A stretch of DNA of 64,000 nucleotides, taken from the NCBI GenBank assembly GCA_029962745.1, contig CM057167.1, positions 24,776,642 to 24,840,641 on the forward strand, given 5' to 3'. Positions 35,132-45,476 of this stretch are shown here, one piece after another. Under the pieces are notes generated by a model. It saw nothing but the letters and a program-made list of their open reading frames with translations. It was not told the origin of the DNA and searched no databases. The stretch is from Echinometra lucunter. Its lineage: Eukaryota; Echinodermata; Echinoidea; Camarodonta; Echinometridae. Numbering within the stretch: the first letter of the stretch is position 1; each line of letters starts with the position of its first letter. A program made the translations under genes and the position numbers.

Positions 35132-35856
35132 GGGGGTGTTTCACAAAGACTAAGACTGACTCAAATCGCTCTTAACTATACCAGGCCATTCATGCCACTG
35201 TTTGCTTTCACCATCGGTCTGTCAACAGTCACGGAACCCACTTTCCGGGAGAGGCCGTAAATCTCGGAAAGTGGACTTATTACGTGGCATTGCGTAATCG
35301 CCGAGGATCCCTCCGCTGAGCGAGACTGTACAAAGTGAATAGTCCGTGTGTGTATACCGTTGAATAAAAAAATCATATAAAATAACCAACATGGCAGCGG
35401 ATTTTTGTACGCAAATATGTGAACGAAAATTACATTTCTAGCTTGTACTCGAGGAAATAAAATCCACTGCCATGTTGTTTATTTTATATGATTTTTTTCA
35501 ACGGTATACACACACGGACCATTCACTTTGTACAGTCTCGCTCAGGGGAGGGATCCTCGGCGATTACGCAATGCCACGTAATAACTCTACTTTCGGGGAT
35601 TATGGCCTCTCCCGGGAAGTCCAGGGTTTCCTTGACTGCTAAAGGGATGTGCCAATCATTGTCACAAATTTGAAGAATTAACATTTTTTTGTTGTTTTCT
35701 TCATCAATGAACTATAAAAAATTGTCAATTCTGCACATGTGTGACCATGATTTGAAAATCCTTTGCGAGATCCATGGTGAAAGCAAACAGTGGCATGAAT
35801 GGCCAGCCATAGTTAAGTGCGATTTTAGTCAATCGTAGACTTTGTGAAACACCCCC
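35132..35856. mobile_element. GGGGTGTTTCA-ended DNA element containing a nested foldback
   Basis: Long inverted arms of about 85 bp start GGGGGTGTTTCACAAAGAC on the left and finish with the complement at 35856; inside the arms AACTATACCAGGCCATTC and TGGCATGAATGGCC match. CAG precedes the left G run and follows the right C run, a possible 3-bp TSD. An unrelated hairpin (35226-35638) sits inside. The termini are related to those at 41499 and 42880. Confidence 0.8.
35226..35638. mobile_element. Nested long-arm foldback element
   Basis: Arms of roughly 175 bp (35226-35405 and 35460-35638) are about 90 percent complementary, including GTACAAAGTGAAT, GTGTGTGTATACCGTTGA and ATTACGTGGCATTGCGTAAT. 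A 54-bp loop separates them. Open frames of about 60 codons in both arms are mirror images of the same sequence. It interrupts the larger element. Confidence 0.85.
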
Positions 35857-35920
35857 AGAACTGTGCACCCTTGTCTGTAACCGTCTTTGAACTTTTGTGC
35901 TTAAGAAGCACTTTGTCTGG

Positions 35921-36108
35921 TACACTTTTTAAAAAAAAAGTTGGTTAAAAATCTTTATCAGATGAAAGGTTGGTTACTATATATCAACCGACCAACTGTT
36001 GGTGGTTGTTGTTTTTTTAATCCCCATATGTTTTACATACAAATGTGTTTCAACCAACAATTGGTCGGCTCATGTTTAAACCAACCAAATGATTTTTCCT
36101 AGATTGTA
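35921..36108. mobile_element. TA-flanked MITE with iterated TTGGTT
   Basis: TA at 35921-35922 and 36107-36108. The left end reads CACTTTTTAAAAAAAAAGTT; the right end is an imperfect complement (GATTTTTCCTAGATTG). GTTGGT/ACCAAC appears about eight times inside. More degraded than its relatives. Confidence 0.6.
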
Positions 36109-36156
36109 GACTTACATGTAACTTTAAAAATCCACCAGAAATAGACTTGGATACAT

Positions 36157-36300
36157 TTAATTCAGTTCAATTCAATTCAATTCAATTTAATTTCGTTTCA
36201 TTTATTTTCATATCAAACAAAACAAAAAGTGCGGTACGCACAGGGAAAAAATTAAAACTTAACAATGATAATTAGATTTTATAGCATTAAAACATTACAC
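36157..36300 (-). mobile_element. Probable LINE 3' end, minus strand
   Basis: TTCAATTCAATTCAATTC (the complement of GAATT units) is followed by sequence whose complement contains AAATAAATGAAAC. This is the inverted form of the tail at 21122. How far the element extends to the right was not determined. Confidence 0.4.
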
Positions 36301-37325
36301 TTAACACTTCAGTGTCAAAAGAATTCACATGAATTAAAAAGGTGGTAAATGTAAGGTACATAAGCTCTTTCTCATGATAAAATACTATCTGGTGGTTGCA
36401 CAATAATCAAAAGCGAAATGTTTGGTGGAAAAAGTGAAAAGAAAAAAATCAAGCCTTTATGATATTCTTGACCAAAAGTTGAATGAGTGGAAAATAGAAA
36501 TTCAGCACATGCGTAATAACAAGTTAGACCAGTTCTTGAGCTGCCAAACTGGGCGTTGGCAAATACAATCTACACGAAATTGGTTGTAGACAAATTGATT
36601 GTTAACCATATCTGTAAGAGGAAAGTCTATTAAAAGAGATGAACTGCGAGAGGACATCGAGAATTTGAGCATGTTCTGTTGTGCTCCTTTCTTTGAACGG
36701 GGCGCTATTTTTGGTAAGTAAACTGAGTTATTTTCCGTTCTTATTCTCGATGTGTGGGTTCTCGCCTTTTCTCATCGTTGCCCGATATGCATTTGACGAT
36801 TGCAAAGCGTGAGCGTTTTCATCAATGAGCTGTTTTCGTTCAGCAATATAAGAACTATTTCGAGCCGTTCGATCTACCTGATATCTCTATCATCTATATT
36901 GAATTCGTCACGGCGCCCAAGAGACAGACATTGGAGAGATGGAACATTATTCATCCACACTTCTGAGAAGAAAGCTATGAATTTCATCTCTTCCATGGTG
37001 TTCCGGAGAATTAATCGGATTATTAGTTGATAAAAAACGACCTATATTATGAAAAGTGCATTACTTTATGAATTCCAGTGGAAGATGATGTTACTGTTTA
37101 TTACGATTTTTGCGGATTTCCTGTGCTGTTTCCCTTATGTCATTGATTATGATTATGTAGGAGTGATGTACATTTTCGTGATTTATTTATTTTTTATATA
37201 TTTATTTAAAAGTTAACTGCACTGATTCCATAGAAACATATGAATCAATAGCACACACAAGCACACACCATCAACCTTCATTTTTTTTTATATCGCATTA
37301 ACCTCATTTTGCAAAAGTTGCGTCC
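36301..37325. other. Gene-free stretch
   Basis: A 76-codon frame at 36800-37030 is unrecognised. No repeat boundaries. Confidence 0.4.
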
Positions 37326-37327
37326 CC

Positions 37328-37339
37328 TCCCCCCCCCCC

Positions 37340-37381
<42 letters not shown>

Positions 37382-37393
37382 CACACATACACA

Positions 37394-37428
<35 letters not shown>

Positions 37429-37430
37429 CC
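37328..37430. repeat. C run, (CA)n and (CT)n microsatellites
   Basis: A C run at about 37330-37340 is followed by CT, then CA units (37350-37394) and CT units (37397-37424). Confidence 0.95.
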
Positions 37431-37900
37431 ACTCACTTAATCCATTTTATACAAATTGCGGATATGGGCTTACGATTTGTTTTCAAATTTTTATCATATT
37501 AAACATTCATTGTTTAATTAAAATCAGCTGCTAGAAACAGCGAAAAATGAAACGGAAAAAAAAATGTCATATTGTACGGAGTTTAAGTTAATATAAATCC
37601 GGGTAGTCAAAGAAGAAAACTTTATTATGCCTTCGTTGATCATGAGAGGGAACATAAAACGCCAGGTATTATTAACTTAAAGGCATTTCCTATAAAGGTT
37701 CAACCGTTCTATAGATAGAATTAATCATGTGTTTCCGAGTATTGTTACCAACCTCTTCAGTGAGAAGCGTAAACAAAAGTAAAATTAGATTTTACCAACA
37801 CTTCTCCCCGTCTCACATTCCATAATTTTAGTGAAATCTAATCCGAAAGAAGAAAAGAGAGAGACGTTATCCCATTTCCCTTTTTTTGGAAAAGCCTTCA
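37431..37900. other. Gene-free stretch
   Basis: A minus-strand 78-codon frame, 37785-38021, begins inside the CpG-rich patch that follows. I do not recognise it and cannot exclude that it is a first exon. Confidence 0.3.
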
Positions 37901-37939
37901 TCTCGCACAAGGACAAGAAAGCATAGCAAACGATGACCC

Positions 37940-38135
37940 GAGGACTGTGTGACGAAGCCCGCTCGCTCCTCCACAAGTTTAATCGCGTATTTTCCCCGCG
38001 CTCGTATCGAATATCGCACATTTTTGGCGCGAAAAAAGCGGTTCGGGATCAAAACATATTTGGAGCGTAGAAGTAGGTCAAATACTCAGACGGTAGCGAA
38101 GGAGTGCATGCTTTTCCATTAGGTGAGTGACCAGC
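37940..38135. promoter_or_regulatory. CpG-rich patch with perfect E2F-type site; promoter candidate
   Basis: About 17 CpG dinucleotides lie between 37950 and 38105, far above the surroundings. TTTTTGGCGCGAAAAA at 38021-38036 is a palindromic match to the E2F/DP consensus TTTSSCGC. On the plus strand a consensus donor GTGAGT follows at 38121 and a weaker GTGAGA at 38155. The minus-strand frame 38021-37785 starts at the site. Either direction could be transcribed. E2F sites are known in promoters of cell-cycle and DNA-replication genes; whether this patch is active is inference. Confidence 0.4.
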
Positions 38136-38155
38136 AGGTGGGGATCGTTCAAAGG

Positions 38156-38922
38156 TGAGAAAAATGTAATTTCATTCCTCCTACCCTTCCCTGCTTGAGT
38201 TAGGTCTTCTTAATAACACTTTATAGTCTTGCCCCTTCCGATGTTAATTTCCTATTCCATACGTCAGATGTCATCAGCTACTATACCTATATATAGACAG
38301 TATACATAGAGCGTCTGTTTTTCATTATTTCTTCATTCTGTTTGTGTTTGTTTTTCAGATGGCTTTTCTTTAATACGTTGTCTTTTTAATATCTAGTTGT
38401 GAGCTCTATTACTCTACTCCAAAGAATATTGAGATTACTTTTTAATCCTATTTTCTTTACAGTCATGATTCATTACAAGCCCGGATTGTGCTTGTGTTGC
38501 TTACAGAATGTATTTCGAGCAAATCACTATATTAAGAAAATCATCCTAGCATCTGGCTTTTATTCTAAAGTTCGAAACGCTTTTTTGCTCAATCTGTATA
38601 TTAATGATGATATACTTGCAGAGTATTGTGAGTATGGAACCGTTTTTAGCTAAATTATGATAAACATCAACTGCTGACTAAAATTAGATTATGGCGGCCG
38701 TTTCATAAAGGTTCGGTGAAAAGGAATAAATCCGTTTTGTCAAAAGTTTATAGATTTCTCTTCTTTTGTTCGAACTGGTACAAATATACGAATTCAGTTG
38801 ATAAATGATAATCTCTTCATTAGAAATAGCTTTTGGCCAAACTTCGTAACCATGTGTCTGGAATATCTTACCTACAGTGTTAACCGAAACCTTTTCGCCG
38901 GGGGGAGGTGTGGAAATTATTC
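38156..38922. other. Gene-free stretch
   Basis: An 84-codon frame at 38399-38653 is AT-driven and unrecognised. No downstream exon for the CpG-rich patch could be identified. Confidence 0.4.
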
Positions 38923-39217
38923 AGTGTCAGGGGCCGCGGAACGTTTTGTTTATTTTTGTTTATTTTTTTAGTGGAGGGGGGGGGAGCTGACATCCAACAG
39001 CCATGGAGTTTTCATGAACCTATGAGCAATATCTATATATATGTAATTATTTGTATTCATATTTACCATTTATAGGGTTATTCTTCTTATTTTGTTTTTT
39101 TTGGGGGGTGGGGGGGGGGTAATTTTCCGAAATTGTGTGTTGTGTATGTGTGTGCTTGTGGGGGAGTGGGGCTGCAGTACTCATGATCCAGCCCCCGCTT
39201 CCGCGGCCCCTGAGTGT
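38923..39217. mobile_element. CAGGGGCCGCGGAA-ended element, 5-bp TSD AGTGT
   Basis: The element is 38928-39212 (285 bp); AGTGT flanks it exactly on both sides. The 14-bp termini CAGGGGCCGCGGAA are perfect inverted repeats. The interior has G runs, GAGCTGACATCC, ATGAACCTATGAGCAAT and GGGCTGCAG, all of which recur in the copy at 57217. Non-coding. The 5-bp TSD does not by itself identify the superfamily. Confidence 0.88.
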
Positions 39218-40395
39218 AGTCATTAAAAAAAAAAAAGGAAAGTGATGCATTCATCATTTCAGGAACGTACTAATTCCAGATCTTAAACTATCTTTCAAAT
39301 CTCGATTTCCTCTGATAGCCGAAGGCATGCAAGCCAACGAGTGTGAATCTATTTAATCGTGTTCTATAAATCATGTTTGGTGTACGCAGTGGTGAGGAAC
39401 CCTAACCCAAGTTGTTTTAAGATTTGATGAATTGAGGAGTGCTTTTCACCAGCTGCATTGTCTGGTCGAATCAGTGCAACAGAAAAGCGGTGGGTGCCCC
39501 TTGCCCCTAAGCAAATAGCATAAATGTTCAGGAAATATGGAAAAAAGAAGGGGAACTAAAAAGCGAAGGAAACGAAAGTAGATTTTTTTTCCCACAATAA
39601 GATGACCAACACGACCACACATACACACACACCCACACCCGCTCACACACACTCTCACGCTCATTTATTTGTGGGGAACTGTATTGTTTTCTCCTACTGT
39701 ATTTTGTAGCCCGCAAACACTTCTATTGTATTTTGGACCCCGCAAGCATGACGGAATAAAGGCCATCACTGTGCTCTATCATTCTCCGTGCCCAACAAAC
39801 TGAATCTATGTAAGACCACACACACCCACACCCACACACACACCCATCAACTAAATAGGTGGAATTGATTATTCGCAGTTCCTTCAACGAGTTAGACAGC
39901 CCCCCCCCCCCCCATTAACATCAGTGCCCCTTCAAAGCTTGGATTCACGCTTCGCCACTGACTCAAGGACATACGAGAGAAGAGGATATACAGACTTAAT
40001 CAGTTTGTGTCTGTCTGCTGCTTGTCTAGCTCGATCGATCACTTTCATTTCAAGTTTATCAATGGATGGAGAAAGTAGAACAAAATGAATTATGAGGAAA
40101 GAGGGAAAGAAAGAGAGAGAGGGGGGGGGGGAGGAGAAAAGTTCCACTACAACTGTGGTACGTGCCCTCTGATAAAGGGGAGCAAGTGACATATCAACAA
40201 ATAATCTTTCTTCCGGGTCAAATTTAATGCGTGAACACTCATTCCTCATTCTGCTAAGAGATGCGTAAGGCAAGCCATCATGATGTTGCATTGGCGTCAG
40301 TGTAAATAACAGATACATTTTGCTCTTTTACAGGAAATATCACTTTTGTCACTTGTTTCCTTTTGCCATAGTAGGGCAGTTATTGTTTGGTAAGA
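39218..40395. other. Gene-free stretch with CA-rich patches
   Basis: CA-rich stretches lie at 39612-39660 and 39808-39845; a C run at 39900-39913. CGCCACTG at 39953-39960 resembles a right transposon end and CAGTGGTGAGG at 39388 a left end, but their flanks do not match. A 128-codon minus frame at 40318-39932 is unrecognised and its middle is low complexity. Confidence 0.4.
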
Positions 40396-40403
40396 CGGGG
40401 GGA

Positions 40404-40532
40404 GCGTTTCATCAAGTGTCTTGTCAGTGATTTTTTATCGACAACTGTTATAAGCTACTGAAATCATTGCATCTGATTGGCTGAGAGCAAATTTGTCAGT
40501 AAAAGTCACTCACAGGACACTTGATGAAACGC
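40404..40532. mobile_element. Foldback MITE with shared CCAAT core (inverted)
   Basis: Ends GCGTTTCATCAAGTGTC and its complement GACACTTGATGAAACGC are exact over 17 bp. The core carries CTGATTGGCT (40473-40482), the complement of AGCCAATCAG, plus GTTATAAGCTACTGAAATC, matching the cores at 4313, 24800 and 25180. Confidence 0.85.
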
Positions 40533-41498
40533 AACACTGGTCTTGGACCATCAACAATCTCGTCTACGAGGGAAGGTTCAAGGTATTTGATCAAGCACTC
40601 TACAAATTACAAAAATGTCGGTGTATAATTGGGGTGATTTTACACAGGTTAACTGCCTTATAAGATCTTTAACGTTCTAATGTCCACAAAAACAGGGGGG
40701 CTCCTACAAAGTAGTGAGAAAGGAAAAACGACAAGGGAAAAGGGAAGCACACAGAACAAAAACGTTACTGCCTGCTCCAACAAGTCATTTCATTAACCTA
40801 GTAAGACAGTTTCGGCCCATGCAGTAACCCCCCCCCCCCCCGCGCCGCCCTTTAGTAATTTAGCACCCCCCCCCCCTTTAATGATATCTCTACCGAAGTT
40901 CTGTTACTGAAGAATGATGTTATTATTTATTCATGTTCCATTATTCTCCGTGGCATATGATATATCAAACGACCGTGAAATTAATAAAGTAGACGAAGTA
41001 CTTCGAAGAGTTAACAAGTTGAATGTCGGCTCATTTCATTCATTTTATCTTTATTTCACGAATCATGAGTAAAAACATGAATAAAACATATACATGCGAG
41101 TCTGATGTGTAGAGAATACAAAACGTGTCTTGTTTCGTGTTATTCGAATTGAATGATTCCTAAGGCTGTTTAACTACTGCTCTGTCACGATTTAGAGGTT
41201 GGTGTTGGCATACGATAGCTACTTTGCAGAAATTCAAGCAGTCTTCGAAAACAACGGATTCCAGGGATTTCTAGCTAGGTGTATTCATCAAGGAAACATG
41301 AAAATCACCTTGTTAAAATCGAACCGTTTCGTCAATCATCGTCAAGACTTCACATTGTCCTTTCATAGCAGGCTCCCCTTCTGTGAGCTCATTCCCCCTG
41401 AAATCAAAAGTAGGACGCATATTTTAGCTGCTTCTGCAAGCGCTCTGTCAACCATTGGTAAGAGAATGGAGAGCGAACGGTGTCAAGTTGCCAATGCG
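40533..41498. other. Gene-free stretch
   Basis: C runs lie at about 40829-40841 and 40866-40876. At 41031-41090 a TTTCATTCATTTTATCTTTA stretch may be another minus-strand LINE tail. A 134-codon frame, 41199-41603, has mixed composition but overlaps the following transposon by 35 codons and matches nothing I know. Confidence 0.4.
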
Positions 41499-41860
41499 GG
41501 GGTGTTTCATAAAACTGTTCGTAAAGTTACGAATGACTTTACGAACAACTTGAATATGGCAAGCCAACTGGAATTCTCAATCACTGCAAATGGCATCACT
41601 TGAAGGTGAAATATGCAGATGTAGATTAACATTACTTTTGTTTACGAATATTTTAATTGCGAAGTATATTTTTTGCCACAAAACTGAGATTTGGGAAATG
41701 TTGTCCCACTTTGTTTAAACATCAGGAAAAGTTTTGATTCCTTAATAAAAATACAAAAATAATTTTTTAAAAAAAACTTTAGGCATCCCATTTGGAACTT
41801 CTTATTCAAGTCGTTCGTAAAGTCATGCGTAACTTTACGAACAGCTTTATGAAACACCCC
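41499..41860. mobile_element. GGGGTGTTTCATAAA-ended element
   Basis: Arms of about 57 bp: GGGGTGTTTCATAAAACTG, GTTCGTAAAGTTACGAATG and ACTTTACGAACAACTTGAAT on the left, with the complement on the right ending at 41860. The arms contain repeated GTTCGTAAAGT words. Spacer about 250 bp, AT-rich, non-coding. No clear TSD. Confidence 0.82.
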
Positions 41861-41950
41861 AAGACTGTAATCTTATCTCTCATAGCACTGAAAGAAACAG
41901 AAACGTTTTAATGTAGCAAAAACCCGTTTAATGTTTTTCCTTTTTCAAGA

Positions 41951-42136
41951 TAAGCAGCAAAATCGTAGTCAAAAATTTTAAAAAAATCTTGACGAAACAG
42001 CACTTTAGGCTTAAATGTTACGTGTTTGATTCATACTTATCAATCTGAAATATCTATGAAGAAATCAGAGAAGCCACGAGCTTCAGTTTATGAAAATATG
42101 CTTTGTAATATAAGCAGCAAAATCGTAGTCAAAAAT
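41951..42136. repeat. Segment bounded by 26-bp direct repeats; copy at 42746
   Basis: TAAGCAGCAAAATCGTAGTC plus AAAAAT occurs exactly at 41951-41976 and 42111-42136. The sequence between (41985-42108) recurs about 760 bp downstream at 42746-42869 with a few changes. This may be a tandem duplication later broken up by other insertions. Confidence 0.75.
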
Positions 42137-42484
42137 AAAAGACACAATGCAGTGGTCACTTGATTACTACAAGCTCTTATTGTAAATATTAGTCGCAATT
42201 ATGGATTAAAAAAAAAAAAAATCTTTTGGGTAATGTGCAGAACTGCAATGTTTTCCGTTAGTTAAGATGCAGTTCCTTAGTATAACCTTTCATCAAATCT
42301 GAAGAACGAGAAATTAGCAGTCTTGTGAGGGAAATGAATTTGATAAACAAGTCATCAATGCATATTGTGAGAATTACTGCGCCATTTACATTGACAATAT
42401 ATATTCCTACGTTTTTGTTTTTGTTGCTGTTTTTATTTTTTTCTTGTGTGTGCGCGTGAGTGTGAGTGTGTTTGTGTGTTTATT

Positions 42485-42490
42485 TGTTTG

Positions 42491-42523
<33 letters not shown>
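42485..42523. repeat. (CT)n microsatellite
   Basis: CT dinucleotides in a run of about 30 bases, preceded by a GT-rich stretch (42444-42480). Confidence 0.95.
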
Positions 42524-42528
<5 letters not shown>

Positions 42529-42745
42529 CTTTCACTTGTTTGAAGTCGGGATATACATTCAAACGCCTCTGCCACCAACCCTTTTTTAAGTTAAATCATT
42601 CCCAAAATTTCTGTTTGATTAAAATCGACAGCTGCAGTAAAACAAAGGGCGTGAACGGTAAAAAGTATGTTTTTTTTTTAAATCGTCGTTTAGGGACGAG
42701 AAATCTGTTTTTACCCGGGTGCAATTATTATCGCTTTTTTTTTTA

Positions 42746-42869
42746 AATCTTGACGAAACAGCACTTTAGGCTTAAATGTTACGTGTTTGATTCATACTTA
42801 TCAATCTGAAATATCTATTAAAATATCAGAGAAGCCACGAGTTTCAGTTTATGAAAATATGCTTTGTAA
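42746..42869. repeat. Second copy of the 41985-42108 segment
   Basis: CTTGACGAAACAGCACTTTA, GGCTTAAATGTTACGTGTTT and ATGAAAATATGCTTTGTAA are shared, in the same orientation. It abuts the GGGGTGTTTCAT element at 42880, separated only by GTCTCCAGG. Confidence 0.8.
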
Positions 42870-42879
42870 AGTCTCCAGG

Positions 42880-43046
42880 GGGGTGTTTCATAAAGCTGTT
42901 CGTAAGTTACGCACGACTTTACGCACGACTGGAACATGTTCTTGGGTGCTAATCAGATTCTCAATCATTTACATGTAGCACAAGAACATATCACCAGTCG
43001 TGCGTAAAGTCGTGCGTAACTTACGAACAGCTTTATGAAACACCCC
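42880..43046. mobile_element. GGGGTGTTTCATAAA-ended hairpin MITE
   Basis: Arms of about 53 bp are almost perfectly complementary (GGGGTGTTTCATAAAGCTG, GTTACGCACGACTTTACGC). CAGG precedes and follows the element, a possible 4-bp TSD, though G/C runs at the ends make the exact boundary ambiguous. The centre holds CATGTTCTTG and the imperfect complement CAAGAACAT. It is younger-looking than the relative at 41499. Confidence 0.87.
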
Positions 43047-43050
43047 CAGG

Positions 43051-44595
43051 TCCTAAAACAGACCCTCGTGGAACATTTTTGTTTTCCGATAGAGCTTACG
43101 ACTCGAAGCCAGTGATAATGATGATGATAAAAACCCGGAGTTATGAGTGGATTGCTCAGTCCCGGCAATCACTCTTCCGGTGCAAAAAAGTCATGTGCCA
43201 AATCTTTGTAGAAGGTGATTCTTTCAGCTCGCAATGTTCTTTTCTGAAGTGTTATTTTTTTACAAAGATGATAGTATGATAACATTCTGGATTTTCGTAA
43301 CACCTAATATATTGACGATATCTTCAGGCGCTTTAGAGATATTTTACCAGTGCAGTCCTTGAAGTAAATCGTACCCTGGATGTGGTTTCAAAACTTTGTT
43401 TGTTTGTTTCCTTTTAAAGGCTTCTTTATCTTTATTTTGAATCCTTATTTCCATCCATTTATTGGATTCATACGTTTCCCTCTAAGTATTATTCAATATC
43501 ATGTCAAATCAATTAAAACGGAATAGACATATAATCGATACATTTTACCGATTGCGTTGTAGCATGAAAGTGAATTGGTCTTAGTAGTTAGAGGACTGAG
43601 GCTCCATGATTTTTCTTATGGAAGTTCTTTACCACCGGCAGAAATTAACTGATTGCCATATTCATGCGGTGCTAAAAATTCATTACTTTTTAAGTTGTGT
43701 AATTATTTCTTCATGTTTGAACGATCCTCGAAATTAAGATGACCCTTTAGAGAGAAGTTTAGAACAAGTTAACAAATGATTTGTAAGCTTTTGTCATTTT
43801 AATGATTTTAATCATAAAGAAGCGTTCCCTGAAAAAAGGATCGCTCTGCAGATGCGCTCATATTGGAAATAAGAAGCGGTCGGCTGGTCGGGCCGAACAT
43901 AATTTCATGCCAGCTTATTGCGTGAATAACTTTCTTATCAGTTTAAAGATTGGAAAGACTCACAAAGACATGCTCTACCTTTCCCAGTTGCTTTCGCCAT
44001 GTAGTTGCATGGTCAGAACTCAAAGTCATCTTTAAAATCTAATCTTCAAAGCACCTTTGTCTTTAAAGACATTTCACGAACTGCAGTGGCACTTAAGCCG
44101 ATCTGACAAGGGATAGAGAAGGGCGAATACCCCGACGTAATATTAGAAATCTGCACAAAATCTTGAATTCTCAATGCGATTTCGTATATTTTGACGAATT
44201 CCCCCGATGGCCCATGAGCCAAGCGGAAGGTAACAATTCTAGCCACCGGTTGGGAATTTCCCATTCGTTACCTGAGGCGCATGTTACTTGTAAATGTCTC
44301 CATGTTAAACATCCATGCCGTGTGGTAAAAATGTCGGTCGTCTCTTACTGGATATATCAACTTGCCAGTTCTTGAAGTAGCAAGCAAAGCGAGGAAGATT
44401 TTTCTTTTTTAAAGGATTTCCTATTTCTTTTTACAGCAGATGACGATGCTTCATATGCTTTCTTTTAATTTCTAGATTTGTTTTTAGGCAATATTTAAAA
44501 GTTCATGTAGTAGAAATAATATGATCCATTTATTTAGCGTAGCTGGTGTACAAAATACTGCGCTTTACAAAGTAGTATATTTTTACCTGTGTTGT
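43051..44595. other. Gene-free stretch
   Basis: AGTAGCAAGCAAAGCGAGGAAG at 44377-44397 is a faint match to the GAGCGA motif. Small open frames at 43802-44035 and 44163-44375 are not recognisable proteins. Confidence 0.4.
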
Positions 44596-44799
44596 TAGCT
44601 GGGCTACCATCAAAATCATGAAAATAAGGTCCTATTAAAGCATGAATTCCTGCGGGGTGCCTGCTGATTACACCTGGGTGGAGAGTCAAATGTCGATTTC
44701 TTGCCAAAAGTCCTTAGTCAAGTTAGTGCCAGGCCGAGATTCGAGCCTTCAGCCCTCTGAATGGGAGTCAAGTGAATGAACCACTACACCCCGACACCT
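44596..44799 (-). mobile_element. tRNA-derived SINE
   Basis: The minus strand from 44798 reads GGTGTCGGGGTGTAGTGGTTC (A box), GACTCCCATTC in anticodon position, and GGCTCGAATCTC where the B box should be, one change from consensus. The body includes CACCCAGGTGTAATCAGCAGG (minus), shared with the copy at 46715 (CACCTGGGTCGA). The left end is approximate. Confidence 0.65.
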
Positions 44800-44958
44800 C
44801 CATATTATACTGCAAAGACAATCTGGCAGCCTGGATAATTATGGGGTGATGGTTGCGGCAGTGTTGGTAGTTTCGAAATATTCTCAAGGGATCTGCAACC
44901 AAAAAGCCGCGCTCCATCTAGTAAAATGATGTGGTATTCCAGTTTGCTTGTCTACTTT

Positions 44959-45233
44959 CACTATGAACATGACAGACAAAGAAAGCGGACAAAATAAACA
45001 ACCCCTCATTCTACCCTTCATGCTTCTGGTGGTTCTGGTAGTCAAAAGAACATCCCTTCACTGCTATTGTCTAAAATATGTGGAACAGGTGTCACATGCA
45101 TATTCACCTGGAACTACATGATTAAACATAATAGCTATGAAGGGATGTTCTATTGACTACCAGAACCATTGTGATGGGTAGAATGAGAGGTTGTTTATTT
45201 TGTCCGCTTTCTTTGTCCGCCATGTTCATAGTG
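44959..45233. mobile_element. Hairpin MITE, copy 2 (CACTATGAAC ends)
   Basis: Begins CACTATGAACATGACAGACA and ends TGTCCGCCATGTTCATAGTG, giving long arms. It matches the copy at 6348-6615 through the centre (GGAACAGGTGTCACATG, GAACTACATGATTAAACAT). An extra 7-8 bases (CTTCTGGTGG) in the left arm distinguish it. The TSD is unclear. Confidence 0.82.
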
Positions 45234-45476
45234 CTTATAGCTCAAGGATTTCCTAGTGAGGTAACGTTAACTTTCACGAAATGGGTTCTTTTCATTGTTT
45301 AATGATTTGGATGTTCCTTTGTTGTCACTTATGTTCAGCTAACCAGTGTCAACTTTCGGGGGGGGGATAGCAATGGGCAAGACAACAACAAAAATGATGA
45401 TGATAATCAAAGGATATAATCAAAAAATTATTAGATACCATGCAGAGGGATGAGGGAGCCTTTTTTTTTTATAACA
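45234..45476. other. Gene-free stretch
   Basis: A G run at 45359-45366 and a T run at 45461-45470. Nothing else. Confidence 0.4.

Noticed and set aside
39384..39960. hAT-like element bounded by CAGTGGTGAGG and CGCCACTG
   Set aside because: The inner ends do not match beyond eight bases and the flanking bases show no duplication.
39932..40318. 128-codon minus-strand frame
   Set aside because: No recognisable motif; the middle is a G-run/GA tract translation and the frame ends next to a C homopolymer.
41199..41603. 134-codon plus-strand frame with mixed composition
   Set aside because: Its last 35 codons are the arm of a GGGGTGTTTCAT element; the rest matches no family I know and has no splice or promoter context.
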